DNA of 64,000 nucleotides from Inia geoffrensis (GCA_036417435.1 CM070908.1:51183090-51247089); one strand, 5' to 3'; counted from the stretch's first letter, positions 22,850 to 35,158 are shown. Numbers and translations: made by a program. Notes: generated by a model not told the origin, from the sequence alone.

Positions 22850-22990
22850 AAAACTGGAATTTAAGAGACCTGGGTTTTCATCTTGGCTGTGTTACAAACA
22901 GGCTGTGTGACATCAGGTATGTCATTTCACCTCTGAGCCTCAATTTTCTCATTTGTTAAAAAAGAATTTATCCTCTTAGCTTTAACGTTC
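22850..22990 (+). mobile_element. MIR SINE relic
   Basis: 'agagacctgggttttcatc', 'ggctgtgtgacatcaggta' and 'ctgagcctcaattttctcat' follow the MIR order head to core. Confidence 0.7.
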
Positions 22991-23194
22991 TATCATGCCA
23001 GGTGAATTCTGAGCAATTATATTCATTGTATCACTAAACTCAAAGAAATAAGTGATTACAGACTCCTAAAAGAAAACTAGAGCTGTTAAACCACTATGGT
23101 AAAGAAGTTTGATCCCAGTGCTTTGGAAATCAGCTCTGTACATGGATTAGTGCACCAGTGAATGGGCAGTGGGAACAAAGATCACACTGAGGCT

Positions 23195-24172
23195 CAATAT
23201 CAAAAAAACATACAACCCAGTCAAAAAATGGGCAGAAGACCTAAACAGACATTTCTCCAAAGAAGACATACAGATGGCCAAAAGGTATACGAAAAGATGC
23301 TCAACATCGCTAATATTAGAGAAATGCAAATCAAAACTACAATGAGGTATCACCTCACACTGGTCAGAATGGCCATCATCAAAAAGTCTACAAATAATAA
23401 ATGCTGGAGAGGGTGTGGAGAAAAAGGAACCCTCTTGCACTGTTGGTGGGAATGTAAATTGGTGCAGCCACTATGGAGAACAGTATGGAGGTTCCTTAAA
23501 AAACTACAAATAGAGTTACCATATGATCCAGCAATCCCACTCCTGTGCATATATCTGGAAAAGATGAAAACCCTAATTTGAAAAGATACATGCACCCCAA
23601 TGTTCATAGCAGCACTATTTACAACAGCCAAAACATGGAAGCCACCTAAATGTCGACTGACAGATGAACAGATAAAGAAGATGTGGTATATGTATACAAT
23701 GGAATATTACTCAGCCACAAAAAAGAATGAAATAATGCCATTGGCAGCAACATGGATAGACCTAGAGATTATCATACTAAGTGAAGTAAGTCAGAGGAAG
23801 ACAAATATCATATGATATAACTAATATATGGAAACTAAAAAAAATTATACAAATGAACTTATTTATGAAACAGAAATAAACTCACAGACATAGGAAACAA
23901 ACGTATGGTTACCAAAGGGGAAAGGGGGGAGGGATGAATTGGGAATTTGGGATGAACAGATACACACTACTATATATAAAATAAACAATAAGGACCTACT
24001 GTGGAGCACAGGGAACTATACTCAATATCTTGTAATAAACTATAATGGAAAAGAATCTGAAAAATAATATATCTGTACATATATATACATATATGTGTAT
24101 ATACTATTATAACTGAATCACTTTGCTGTACACCTGAAACATTGTAAATCAACTATACTTAAATTAAAAAAA
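23195..24172 (+). mobile_element. 5'-truncated L1, 3' kilobase
   Basis: The C-terminal part of ORF2 is open for about 140 codons to 23581. It includes the Cys-rich motif [18 protein letters not shown] (C-x3-C-x7-H-x4-C), then frame breaks and the 3' UTR with an A10 tail. A decayed flank ('atcacactgaggctc' against 'atcagattgagtatc') probably marks the target duplication. Confidence 0.88.
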
Positions 24173-24179
24173 AAATCAG

Positions 24180-24897
24180 ATTGAGTATCTGTGATCAGAG
24201 ACAGGTATTCCTTCTCATTCTGCTTCAGTTTGCTTTTTGGTTGAGTGGAGAGTTTTCTAATACCTGTATGTTCACCCTAAGAAGACTCCTTCAAGTACCA
24301 AAAAAAGAGTGAGCAGGAGAATAGATGGGAAACAGCATTGGAAGAAAGTTAATAAAAATGCAAGACACCCTCTTTGAAGAGGTCTTCTTTGTCCCCAGAA
24401 CTGAACATCAGTGGCTGAGTTTGGAGTTTGGTCCACTGTGTCTGTTAAATACAACAAGAAAGAAAATATTGTTTCCTGTGTGGTCGCATTGGAAATAACT
24501 GAATATAAACAAGCAGAAATTAAAGGAAACCACAGCTTCAAAGAACTGAGTAGTGAAAAGTTGAGAACAAGAAGTGAAAGAAGAAAAACTTCAAAATTGG
24601 TGGATATGAGAAAAAAAAAAAGGGTCCACAAGGGAGAAAAAGGGAAGGTGAGAGGGGAAGAGGAGGGGGAGAAATGGAAAAAAGGTAATTTCCACTGAGA
24701 GAGAGCCCAAGCCACTCTTGATCTGACGGGGTCATGCAAACATCACCTCATTTTGATTTTAGAACATCACCCTCAAAACTCTCTTGAATTGAATTCCACA
24801 AATTTTTGAGCCCTCCAAAGTCCACAGGAGTTTGAAGAACTGGGCCATCCTTCAGCAAAGTTGACGTTCTTCCTCTATTCAGCCACCAGGGGGTGGC
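24180..24897. other. No recognised feature
   Basis: About 700 bases. A purine-rich stretch (gagaaaaaaaaaaa...gaggggaagaggaggggga) lies at 24,609-24,680. The 155-codon minus-strand frame at 24272-24739 is made of its complement and is low complexity. Confidence 0.5.
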
Positions 24898-25170
24898 ACA
24901 TTCCACTCAATTCAACAAACACTTCGAGGTTACCAAGTGCAGGGTGCCCTAGAGGCACCACGAATAAGGCACCATTCTTTGCACACAAGTATACTTGATA
25001 ATCTATTTACACAAATAATCAGAGCTCAAGAAGGAATGAGCTATGGAGTTGTATTTGAACTAAGTCTTGAAGGAGAGGTGGAAATTCATACTAAGCAGAA
25101 ATGTGTGGTAGGAGGAAAGTTCCGAAGAAAGGAATACATTTGCAAAGAAAGACTGGTGACAAAGATCATG
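24898..25170 (-). mobile_element. L2 relic, antisense
   Basis: 'cattccactcaattcaacaa' at the left edge and 'ttgaactaagtcttgaagga' further on follow the antisense order of an L2 3' region. It is well decayed. Confidence 0.5.
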
Positions 25171-25467
25171 TAAGCTTCTATTAGATAGTTGGAATAGAAA
25201 GCATTTTCTTAACTTGATGTTTTTGTACATTCAACGGCCACACACCACTTAATGGGGATTGGTCACATATGTAAATAATTGAGTGGAAGCGAGTTATAAA
25301 AAAAGATTCAACACATTTTAAAAATGCAATTATACAATTTGTTAAACGTGAAATTGTTTGCAGTCTTCCATCATGTTATCTCCACTTGGCTCCATGATCA
25401 ACGGCTTGAATTGTAGTTTGATTCTTCATCAAGTTAGTTCCCTTTCTTGTCTTTTCTTTCTTTTTTT

Positions 25468-25780
25468 TATAGCTTTTTTAAAAATAAATTTATTTATTTT
25501 TATTTTATATTAGTTTTGGCTGCATTGGGTCTTCGTTGCTGTGCGCGGGCTTTCTCTAGTTGTGGTGAGTGGCAGCTACTCTTCGTTGCGGTGCGCGGGC
25601 TGCTCATTGCAGTGGCTTTTCTTGTTGCAGAGCACGGGCTCTAGGCGCATGGGCTTCAGTATTTGTGGCTGGTGAGCTTAGTTGCTCTGCGGCATGTGGA
25701 ATCTTCCCGGACCAGGGCTCGAACCTGTGTCCCCTGCATTGGCAGGCAGATTCTTAACCACTGCGCCACGAGGGAAGCCC
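25468..25780 (-). mobile_element. CHR-1-like SINE
   Basis: The head is at the right ('ctgcgccacgagggaagccc'), the long body in the middle and a T/AT-rich tail at the left. A target duplication is hard to place in the T-rich left flank. Confidence 0.9.
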
Positions 25781-26583
25781 TATTCTTTATTTCTATTTAA
25801 CTAGAAAATAGAAATAAATCACAATTACTTTGTGATCTTTGGCCAGGGTAGCAAAGGCCTCTTCTTCTTCGGACGGTTCTAGATATTTGTTCAAATGTGG
25901 ACCCCAAAGTGATGGAGGGATTTCTTTCCAAATTCCACTCAAAATGCTCTGTAGAAGCAGAATTAATGAGCCTATCACACAAAACATCAGAAATCTGGAT
26001 GCCTGTGCACTTTTATGATACAATTGGCTCTGACAGTGAATTTTCATGGTTTGGTGCAGCATTTGAATTTTATATTTTGTCCTTTTTATTTTTTTACAGC
26101 TTTATTGACATACAATTTATATACCATAAAATTCACCCATTGAAGTACAGAGTTCAATGAGTTCTAGTGAACTTACAAAACTGTACAATCATCACATTAG
26201 AATTTTAGAATACCCCTTCCTCCAGTTCCCTAGAGCCCTTTTGCAAACAATCTCCCTTCCACATCTAGTCCCAAGCAACCACTGATCTACTTTCCATGTA
26301 TCTAAATTTGTATTTTCTGGACAGTTTACATAAATGGAATCATACAATACTCATTTTTTGCATTTGGCTTTTTTCACTTAGCATGTTTTCAAGAGTCATC
26401 CCTTTTGTAGCACATCTCAGTATATTGGTACCCTAATTAGCATAATAATACCTTAGGCACATTGGAGCTTTAATAGTAAGTTTTTGAGACTGAACAACGT
26501 AAGTGCTCCAACTTTGTTTTTCCTTTTCAAAACTGTCTTGCTCTGCAAGATTATTTGTATTTCCATGTAAGTTTTCTGATCAG

Positions 26584-26883
26584 GGGACTTCCCTGGTGGT
26601 CCAGTGGTTGAGAATCCGCCTTCCAATGCAAGGGATACGGGTTCGGTTCCTGGTTGGAAAACTAAGATCCCACACGCCGTGGGGCAACTAAGCCTGTGTA
26701 CTGCAACTACTGAGCCTGCGTGCCACAACTACAGAGCCCACGTGCTCTGGAGCCCTCACGCAACAACTAGAAAGAAGCCTGTGCACTGCAGCGAAGAGCT
26801 GGGCACTACAACAAAAGATCCCACATGCTACAACTAAGACCCAACACATCCAAAAATAAACAAACAAATAATTTTTTTAAAAA
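26584..26883 (+). mobile_element. CHR-related SINE in L1
   Basis: The head matches the other SINEs. The body ends with 'aaaagatcccacatgctaca' and 'actaagacccaacacatcc', a variant also seen at 48,061. The target duplication 'tttctgatcag' is at 26573-26583 and 26884-26894. Confidence 0.94.
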
Positions 26884-27090
26884 TTTCTGATCAGCTTATC
26901 AATTTCTGCAAAAACTCGTCTGTTGGGATTTTGTTAAGAATTGTGTTGAATTAATCAGTTTTGGGGAAATTGCCATCTTAACAATATTGAGTCTTCCAAT
27001 CTATGAACTTATAATGTGTATTTATTTATATTTTCTTTAATTTCTGTCAGCAATATTTTGTTTTCAGTGTATATATCTGGCACTACTTTT

Positions 27091-27300
27091 TAAAAAATAT
27101 TTATTTATTTATTTAGGCTGTGCCCGGTCTTAGTTGTGGCACTCAGGATCTTAGTTGCGGCATAAGGACTTCTTAGTTGCAGCATGCGAACTTGTGGTTG
27201 CGGCACGCATGCGGGATCTAGTTCCCCGACCAAGGATCGAACCCTGGGCCCCCTGCATTGGGGGTGTGGAGTCTTACCCACTGGACCACCAGGGAATTCC
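27091..27300 (-). mobile_element. SINE in L1
   Basis: The head is at the right ('ccaccagggaattcc') and the T-rich tail at the left. The exact 14-bp target duplication 'ctggcactactttt' is at 27077-27090 and 27301-27314. Confidence 0.95.
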
Positions 27301-27546
27301 CTGGCACTACTTTTGATAAATTCATTCCTAAGTATCTTGTTCTGTTTGATTCTAAGTTGAATTGTTTTCTTATTGTCCTTATCATCCTGGCTAGGACCTC
27401 CGGTACAGGGCTGAATAGAAGTGATGAGAGTAGATAGTCTTGGGAAGGGAAGCATTTAGTCCTCCCCCATTAAGACTGATGTTAGCTGTAGGTTGTTCAT
27501 GAATACCCTTTATCAGACTGAGAAGTACCCTTCTATCCGGTTTATT

Positions 27547-27755
27547 TTTATTTTTATTTTTTTTGCAGTACGTGCGCCTCTCACTGTGTGGCCTCTTCCG
27601 TTGTGGAGCACAGGCTCCAGATGCGCAGGCTCAGCGGCCATGGCTCACGGGCCCAGCCGCTCCGCGGCATGTGGGATCTTCCCGGACCGGGGCACAAACC
27701 CCTGTACCCTGCATCGGCACGCGGACTTTCAACCACTGTGCCACCAGGGAAGCCC
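27547..27755 (-). mobile_element. CHR-2-like SINE in L1
   Basis: GC-rich CHR-2-type body. The target duplication tatc-c/t-ggtttatt (13 bp, one transition at a CpG) is at 27534-27546 and 27756-27768. Confidence 0.94.
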
Positions 27756-28184
27756 TATCTGGTTTATTGAGGGCTTTTATCATGAATGAATGCTAGATTT
27801 TTCTACATTATAGTAATGATCATGTAGTCTTTTACTTTATTTGACTTTATAAGTATAGTGTATTAAATTAATTAATGTTTGGATGCTAATTCAACCTTTC
27901 ATACCTAGGACACAGGATATACTGGGAATATACTCGGTCAGGGTGTATAATCCTTTTTTCTACATTGATCAATTTGATTTGATAGAGTTTTATTAAGAAT
28001 TTTTGTGCTTGTGCTCATGAGGAATTTTGATCTGTAGTTTTCTGTTCATGTGATATCTTTGTCTGGCTTTGGTATCAGGGTAATGCTGCCATCACATGTG
28101 GGGGCTCTTTGTTACTGTAGCCTAACCTACCCTAGACTGAGTGATACAGCTGCTGAAAAGAATGATGCAGGTCTGTATCTACAA

Positions 28185-28437
28185 CCTCCAAAATATAGTG
28201 TTAGGTGGTTAATGCATGTTACAAACTCTATGGTATATGGTGTGCTATGATTTGTATAAGGAAAAACAAATCTATAAACATATATACTTAGGCATAGCAT
28301 TTCTCTGGAAGAACATGCAAGGAGTTGAAAATAAGGCTGCCTCTGTGAAAAAGCCACTGGGATAGAGGGAAGGAGACTTCTTTTTCCTGTTTATCCTTTC
28401 ATAACTTTTGAATTGTGTACCATGTACAGGTATTACC
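28185..28437 (+). mobile_element. Old L1 3' end
   Basis: The ending 'tttgaattgtgtaccatgta' followed by 'caggtattacctac' is typical of an L1ME-type 3' end. The 5' boundary is uncertain. Confidence 0.5.
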
Positions 28438-28465
28438 TACACACACACACACACACACACACACT
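28438..28465 (+). repeat. (CA)n microsatellite
   Basis: About 13 CA units directly follow the L1 3' end. Confidence 0.97.
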
Positions 28466-28469
28466 TTTA

Positions 28470-29202
28470 GTTTATAAAAATATTTATAGTATAAGGAAGC
28501 ATAGCCACAAACAAGCTGAAAGTCACAGAAACGAGCTTTGTCTGGGAAGAGACGCTGGAGCAGGGCATTGGGCGCTGTTCTCGGCTCTGTGGCCTCCAAG
28601 CCCAACTCCTTGGTCCTCACTAAGATTCTGTAAGAACCTTAATATTGTTTAAGGAGTTCCTTTTCTGATTAATATAACTTCAACTTAGAACACAGATTGA
28701 TGTGATTACAGGGATGCCTAAAGGGATGGCCAAAGGAATTATGTGTGTCTGAAAGATCCCTTAGTGACTATTACTCCAGGGTGCTTCCTACCACATACCA
28801 CTGGTCATGAGAGAAAACCCTCCACCAATTAGTATATGCAGTACATTTTTCCTCGTGAACAAAGATTGTTCTTGGGAAATGACCAGCGATGCTAACGTTC
28901 CCTTCATTTCCAAACAGGGGCCCTCACAGCTGCGCTTTGCAGATGGTGCGCAACTTCTGCTATTTTTAGCCGAGAGCGCTCTAAGCTGAGGAAGCAGGTG
29001 CAGGACCAAAATTCCCCAGAGCCCTCTTCACTTCCTCAGTAATATCCTCACTTCTGGGCCAGAGATGCTGCACTGGCATCCACAGATCTGCATCAGCCCC
29101 CAGATTGGCTGTTGTCATGCCCAGAGAGGACAAACTTTGGAGTTCTAGGAGACTAGCTTGAGGGAGAATAGCCATGGCCAGCCAAGGAGTCATTTATTAA
29201 TA
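28470..29202. other. No recognised feature
   Basis: About 730 bases without a nameable repeat. Short frames on both strands only. Confidence 0.45.
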
Positions 29203-29213
29203 AAACGATATGT

Positions 29214-29327
29214 GGGGACTTCCCTGGCGGTCCAGCAGTTGACTCTGTGCTTCCACTGCAGGGGTCGTGGGGTTTATCCCTCGTCGAGGAACTAAGATGC
29301 CACATGCCAGTGTGGCCAAAATAAATG
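29214..29327 (+). mobile_element. Short SINE
   Basis: Short head-plus-tail form. The target duplication aaa-c/t-gatatgt is at 29203-29213 and 29328-29338. Confidence 0.88.
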
Positions 29328-29577
29328 AAATGATATGTAAATTAATACGTTACGTTAGCTATAAATGATTATGTATGAAAATTATAAAACATGGATTGGA
29401 AGATACAGACCAAACTCACCAGGGCTGACTGAAGTCAGAGCACAGAACAGGAGAGGAATTGGGTTGGGGCGGTGATTAAAGGGTATGCCGGCTTCATCTA
29501 TAATGTTTCACATTCGCTAATGAGAAGACGAGATGCAAATCAGACGAACATTAACAGTTATTAATCCTTGACATTGG

Positions 29578-29700
29578 GGGAGCTCTCTGGCATTCCAGTG
29601 GTTAGGACTCGGTGCTTTTACTACCAAGGGCCTGAGTTTGATCCCTGGTTGGGGAGCTAAGATCCTACAAGCCAGGCGGTGAAGCCAAAAAAACCCCAAA
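29578..29700 (+). mobile_element. Short SINE
   Basis: Short form ('gagctctctggcattccagt' head, 'gatccctggttggggag'). The flanks 'aatccttgacattgg' and 'aatcttgatgttgg' look like a decayed target duplication. Confidence 0.85.
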
Positions 29701-29809
29701 AATCTTGATGTTGGAAATGGGAGTATTTGCTAAATTTTTCCATATATTTTTCAGTATGTTTAGCTCAAAAAAAATAATAATAATAGAAAATTGAATGTGT
29801 TCAGATTTT

Positions 29810-29987
29810 TAATTTAATTTAATTTAATTTTGGCCGCAGCCACACAGCTCGTGGGATCTTAGTTCCCTGACCAGGGGTTGAACCCACGCCCTCGGCAGTG
29901 AAAGCGCAGAGTCCTAACCACTGGACCACCAGGGAATTCCTGTTTTTCTTTTCCTTTATTTCTTTTTTTTAAAAAAATTTTTTTTTG
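29810..29987 (-). mobile_element. Short SINE with 46-bp 5' extension
   Basis: The SINE itself is 29810-29941 (minus; head at the right). The target duplication 'gaatgtgttcagatttt' (17 bp) lies at 29793-29809 and 29988-30004, so a T/A-rich stretch at 29942-29987 is also inside the insertion, on the SINE's 5' side. Confidence 0.88.
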
Positions 29988-30004
29988 GAATGTGTTCAGA
30001 TTTT

Positions 30005-31315
30005 ACACAAGAGGATTTTTTGCAGATTCCTGCAAAAAATGGAGACGCCTCTTCAGGCTTCACAATTTAGCTTTATCTTACAGCAAACAAGACCTAGAGC
30101 TTCCTCCTTCCTGTTCTTTTCCTGATGGAGCAGTGGAGAGAATAGATAGCTGTCTTCGATCTGTCAGCCACCTTGGCCTTCTGAAAATAACTAGCCGCTG
30201 GGTTCTGGAAGCGGGTTCTGGATGGGGGCTCAGCCTGGGATTAAGGGAAACATTGAGAATTTCCCTCCCCGTTCATGATGGCCCCGCCACTTCAGCAGGT
30301 CCTCTCTTTAGCTGGTATCTTTCAACCCATCTCTCAGCCCAGAGCTTATGTGGTCCGGCTCAGGAAGAAGGACATAGAGACGCTCTCTCATACGCACACG
30401 TGTTCACACAGGGAGATGTGGCAGTCAACTTGGTCTTGACGTCAAATGTCTGTCCAACTATGGGTCACAGTCAAAATGTCTGAGAGCCACTATCGTAAGT
30501 AATGCAAACGTAACATGGCCGAATCAGAGATCTTTATTCCACTCATTTTCTTCTCTCTAAATGTCTGAAAAATATCCCTCCCCCATTTTCTCCATCTCGG
30601 TAAATGACACCACCATCTAACCCAACTGCTTCAACCAAAGACCAGAGTGCTCTCTTCCCTCACCCTCTACATCCCAGCCACCATCAGCTACAGAATAGAT
30701 AACAGATAATTCTTTCGTCGCAAGTATTGGTTTGTAAAACTTGTGTTTTGGACACAGACACGCATACCCACACACATAATATGCACACTCAGTTGCAATA
30801 TAAAATGTGTTTCTTCCCTTTTCTTGAAAAGGAAGAATGTTACAAAGAGGTGGTTTTTATATTTTAAGCCTCTCTAAGCAGGTTGGAAACATATGGAGCT
30901 CATAGATTCTTTATTTCCTTTTTGGTATTTTTAAATGTTTGGTATCCTCTTCATTCTGTCGTCTTTCCTTTTCTATTGCTAAGAAATCTGCTCCTTTTAT
31001 GAGAAATAATTGATGGAAGGTAGGAGGAAAGAGAGATTGTGGATGGTATGGTGCATTTTTAGTTTGCTGTGTCCTTATTGATGAATGTGAGGACCAACTA
31101 GAAGTCTGCTCTGTGCTCTGGATTCCCCAGCTCTCCATCTAGATCCCCTGTGGCACTTCCCACTTTTGACCTTGTGCTGCAGTTACTGAAACACATGGTT
31201 TACCCTCTCTAATTAACTATACCCTGCTTTGGAAAGGTTCCTTCTATATTTTACCTGTGTTTCCCCCCACACACCCTGCCCCATCATCAGAGAGACTAGC
31301 ACAGTCCATTACAAA
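30005..31315. other. No recognised feature
   Basis: A 163-codon frame at 29992-30483 is the longest here. It starts inside the SINE target duplication and has no recognisable domain, so I do not call it a gene. The rest is unassigned. Confidence 0.45.
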
Positions 31316-31325
31316 AATCTTTTGA

Positions 31326-32364
31326 AGGGAACCCCCCTATACTGTTGGTGGGAATGTAAGTTGGTGCAGCCACTATGGAAAACAGTATGAAGGTTCCTCA
31401 AAAACCTAAAAATAGAATTACCATATAATCCAGCAATCCCACTCCTGAGCATATATCCAGACAAAGCTATAATTCAAAAAGATACATGCACCTCTACGTT
31501 CATAACAGCACTATTTGCAATGGCCAAGACATGGAAGCAACCTAAATGTCGCTCGACAGATGAATGGATAAAGAAGATGTGGTACATACAGACAATGGAA
31601 TATTACTCAACCATAAAAAAGAATGAAATAATGCCATTGGCAGCAACTTGGATAGACCTAGAGATTATCATACTAAGCGAAGTAAGTCAGAAAGAGAAAG
31701 ACAAATACCATATAATATCACTTACATGGGGAATCTAAAATATGGCACAAATGAACCTATCTACGAAGCAGAATCAGACTCACGGACACAGAGAACAGGC
31801 TTGTGGTTGCCAAAGGAGAGGGAGTTGGGGGAGGGAAGAATTAGGAGGTTGGGGTTAGCAGAAGGAAACTATTATATATAGGATGGATAACCAACAAGGT
31901 CCTACTGTATAGCACAAGAAACTATATTCAGCATCCAATGATAAACCATAATGGAAAAGAATGTAAAAAAAGAATATATATATGTATAACTGAACCACCT
32001 TGCTGAACAGCAGAAATTAACACAACATTGTAAATCAACTATACTTCAATATGAATAAATTTATTTTATTTTTATTTTTGGCTGCATTGGGTCTTTGTTG
32101 CTGCACACAGGCTTTCTTTAGTTATGGCGAGCGGGGGTTACTCTTTGTTGTGGTGCGCTGGCTTCTCATTGCAGTGGCTTCCCTTGTTGCGGAGCACGGG
32201 CTTTAGGCGCGCGGGCTCAGTAGTTGTGGTGCACGGGCTTAGTTGCTCTGCAGCACGTGGGATCTTCCCAGACCAGGGCTCGAACCCGTGTCCCCTGCAT
32301 CGGCAGACAGATTCTTAACCACTGCGCCACCAGGGAAGTCCCATAAATAAATAAGTAAATAAAT
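31326..32364 (+). mobile_element. 5'-truncated L1 with SINE in its tail
   Basis: L1 ORF2 C terminus ('ctgttggtgggaatgtaagt' onward) and 3' UTR to about 32,055. The target duplication 'aatcttttga' is at 31316-31325 and 32365-32374. A SINE sits in its A-rich tail. Confidence 0.9.
32056..32341 (-). mobile_element. CHR-1-like SINE in L1 tail
   Basis: Head at the right ('ccaccagggaagtccc'), T-rich tail at the left. It lies inside the A-rich tail of the L1 that starts at 31326. The flank 'ataaat' on both sides is too simple to be decisive. Confidence 0.9.
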
Positions 32365-32374
32365 AATCTTTTGA

Positions 32375-33542
32375 GTGACTGCCTAATTCTAAATGCCTTC
32401 CTTCCTCCCTTCTTTCTATCCTTCCTTCCCTCCCGCCTTTCTTCCTTAGAAAGCTGGAAAGCTGTGCTTTGAGAAACTCTGCTTTCAGCTGGAATCCAGA
32501 ACAAAAGGGGCAGGGCCTTTGGTCCAGAGAGCATCGCCCCGTGGCCCCTGCCCTTGTCTATCTGGTAAACAGGCCTGCAGAGAATAAACTGTACAGTGGG
32601 CATGAACAAGCTAAAGAGAGACGACGTTTGTCAAAGTGAGCACAAGCTGAGTTTGCCAAGTGTCCTTACCAATGTGAGGGAAGAAATCTGTTTATCTCAT
32701 TCCTGTGGGGAAATTTCTCTTCCGGTGAGTTTGGAATGACACTAACCTCTAAGGTTATTTCCAACACTCACTCACAGAAATGAGCAACGGCAGCCTAAGG
32801 CCCGTCCTGGAGTCATGAATCAACTTTACGTGCCAGCAGAGGTCACTGGTACACCTCAGCACTCTAGTGCTTTATCTCGTAGGGAGTTGAACTTGACTGC
32901 CAGGGAATCTAATACACATGCGAAGAGAGCCAGTGAAAATAAGGTGAAACTGCATCGTCTCACTCTACGGGGAAAATATCTGAGGCAGAGCCAGAGAAAC
33001 CATATAGAGACACATCGTTTTTATTTGCCAGATAATGGGGCGTAGGGCAGTGATTACGGTTTCTTTATGTCTCACATGGCTCCAAGTGCAACCACCAGCA
33101 ATCAACAAATAATTTTTAATAATAATAATAATGTTATATCCAAGAGCAATAAATCCTCTAACTTTGCCCATTGAACATAGCTTGTAAACCATTTCTTGAA
33201 ATTGCTTTCCAGCCAGTTCCAAACACAATTCTATTAAACCATTAAATAAAACAGAAGAGACCGTGTCATAAAGTGAGAGTGAGGATTATGTCAAAGGAGG
33301 TTAGAGGCTAAATTTATAGTATATAAATTTTCTTGAGGAAGCAAGTGATAAAATTTTACTAAGCACAACCTTTAAGTTATATAAAATATTCTCTGGTTGG
33401 AATCACATTTTGTCCAAAAGTACTTCTTTATCTCAAGGGGGTGGTGAGATGAAATGAAATATTTTAACAAGGGAAATAGAAAGATTGAAAATAATCAAGG
33501 AGAACTAAAGTGAACTTCACCTACCAAAAAAAATAAAACACA
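32375..33542. other. No recognised gene; short TC-rich tract
   Basis: A (ttcc)-rich tract lies at 32,398-32,448 and an (aat) run near 33,119-33,132. Otherwise no element is recognised. Small frames such as 32815-33045 lack motifs. Confidence 0.45.
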
Positions 33543-33553
33543 TCACAATTTTA

Positions 33554-33858
33554 TTTTATTTTATTTATTTATTTTTTGGCTGCGTTGGGCCTTTGTTGCT
33601 GCGTGTGAGCTTTCTCTAGGTGTAGCGAGAGGGGGCTACTCTTCATTGTGGTGTGCAGGCTTCTCACTGCGGTGGCTTCTCTTGTTGTGGAGCATGGGCT
33701 CCAGGCACATGGGCTTCAGTAGTTGTGGCATTCAGGCTCAGTAGTTGTGGCACACAGGCTTAGTTGCTCGTGGGATCTTCCTGGACCAGGGCTCAAACCC
33801 GTGTTTCCTGAACTGGCAGGCGGATTTTTAACCACTGCGCCACCAGGGGAGCCCCACT
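33554..33858 (-). mobile_element. CHR-1-like SINE
   Basis: Long form with head at the right. The target duplication 'tcacaatttta' is at 33543-33553 and 33859-33869. Confidence 0.93.
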
Positions 33859-34115
33859 TCACAATTTTAGAATTTCAGGGAGAAAAACTGGGTTTGTCCT
33901 GTCTGAATATATTTTAAGCTCACAGATGAAGACAAGGTTGCTGGTATTTAGAACTTTTAATTTTCATATATTGAACGTAATTTTTTTAAATTATGATTTG
34001 GGCCAGAGGCCAACTTCTTGCAAAAAAAAACATTTTTAGATTGTTTCCCATTATTTAATCAGAAAGGCTTTGAATGTACTGAAAGACTCCACAAAATTCT
34101 GATGTTAGTAACTTT

Positions 34116-34184
34116 AAAAATGTTTTTAATTACTTAATTAAATTATTTTAAATGTTTTTTTAACTGAAGTATAGCTGATTTAAT
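34116..34184 (-). mobile_element. Very short L1 3' insertion
   Basis: Only the last bases of an L1 are present, in antisense ('taactgaagtatagctgatt'). The target duplication gat-g/a-ttagtaacttt is at 34101-34115 and 34185-34199, so this is an extreme 5' truncation of 69 bp. Confidence 0.75.
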
Positions 34185-34407
34185 GATATTAGTAACTTTT
34201 AAAGGACTGTTTGGTGATAGACTCAAGAGGAAAAAACTGTTACAGGAAGAGCATATATGTAAAAGCAAACAGTGAGAAATAGGAAATATAAATGCAATAG
34301 ACAGTCTCATCAGGTACACAGCCGGCCACCCCAGAGAGAACTTGGAGATGGGAAAGTGGGGGTGGGGTGGGTTGTAGGATACACCATAAAAATATTTTAT
34401 AGAAAAA

Positions 34408-34803
34408 ATATGCTAATTATCATACTAAGTGAAGTCAGACAGAGAAAGACAAATATAACATGATATCACCTATATGTGGAATCTAAAACTTTTACAAATG
34501 AGTCTACACACAAAACAAATAGACCCACAGACATACAAAACAAACTTATCGCTACCAAAGGGGAAAGAGAGGGGAGGGATAAATTAGGAATATGGAATTA
34601 AGAGATACCAACTACTCTACATGAAATAGATAAGCAACAAGGACCTACTATATAGCACAGGGAATTATATTCAATAGCTTATAATAACCTATAATGGAAA
34701 AGAATCTGAAAAAGAATATATATATATGTCCCTGAATCACTTTGCTGTACACTTAACACAATATTGTAAATCAACTATAGAGCAATTAAAAAAAGAAAAA
34801 AAG
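34408..34803 (+). mobile_element. 5'-truncated L1 3' UTR
   Basis: Runs from 'ttatcatactaagtgaagtc' through 'aacaaggacctactatatag' to an A-rich tail. The left edge is approximate. Confidence 0.87.
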
Positions 34804-34887
34804 TACGTTAAAACAGAAACTCAACAGATAATGTCATCTGTACAATAGGATCAGATACTGATATTATTTTTTAATAAAAATATTGCA

Positions 34888-35158
34888 GGACTTCCCTGGT
34901 GGTGCAGTGGTTAAGAATCCATCTGCCAATGCAGGGGACACGGGTTCGAGCCCTGGTCCGGGAAGATCCCATATGCGGTGGAGCAACTAAGCCCATGCAC
35001 CACAACTACTGAGCCCGTGTGCTGCAACTACTGAAGCCCGAGCACCTGGAGCCCATGCTCCACAACAAGCCCACGTGCGACAACTAGAGAAAGACTGCAC
35101 GCAGCAACAGAGACCCAATGCAGCCAAAAATAAATAAATAAATAATTTAAAAAAAAAT
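34888..35158 (+). mobile_element. CHR-1-like SINE, body deletion
   Basis: Long form lacking about 40-50 bp between 'tccacaacaag' and 'cccacgtgcgacaac' relative to other copies. It has an (aaat)n tail and is followed by a (ga)n run. Confidence 0.9.

Larger units (their letters stand above)
26083..28090 (-). mobile_element. Old L1 (L1M-like), antisense, with three SINEs
   Basis: The left part (26083-26450: 'agctttattgacatacaatt', 'ggaatcatacaatactcatt') is an antisense 3' region. From 26,480 on it is antisense ORF2 ('ccaactttgtttttcctttt', 'atcctggctaggacctcc', 'tctggctttggtatcaggg'). A deletion lies between the two parts. SINEs at 26584, 27091 and 27547 interrupt it, each with a target duplication. 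Confidence 0.8.

Noticed and set aside
24272..24739. 155-codon minus-strand frame that looks like a membrane protein
   Set aside because: Its hydrophobic and Phe/Ser-rich character comes from the complement of a purine-rich tract.
29992..30483. 163-codon open frame
   Set aside because: It starts inside a SINE target duplication and has no recognisable domain or repeat of codon pattern.
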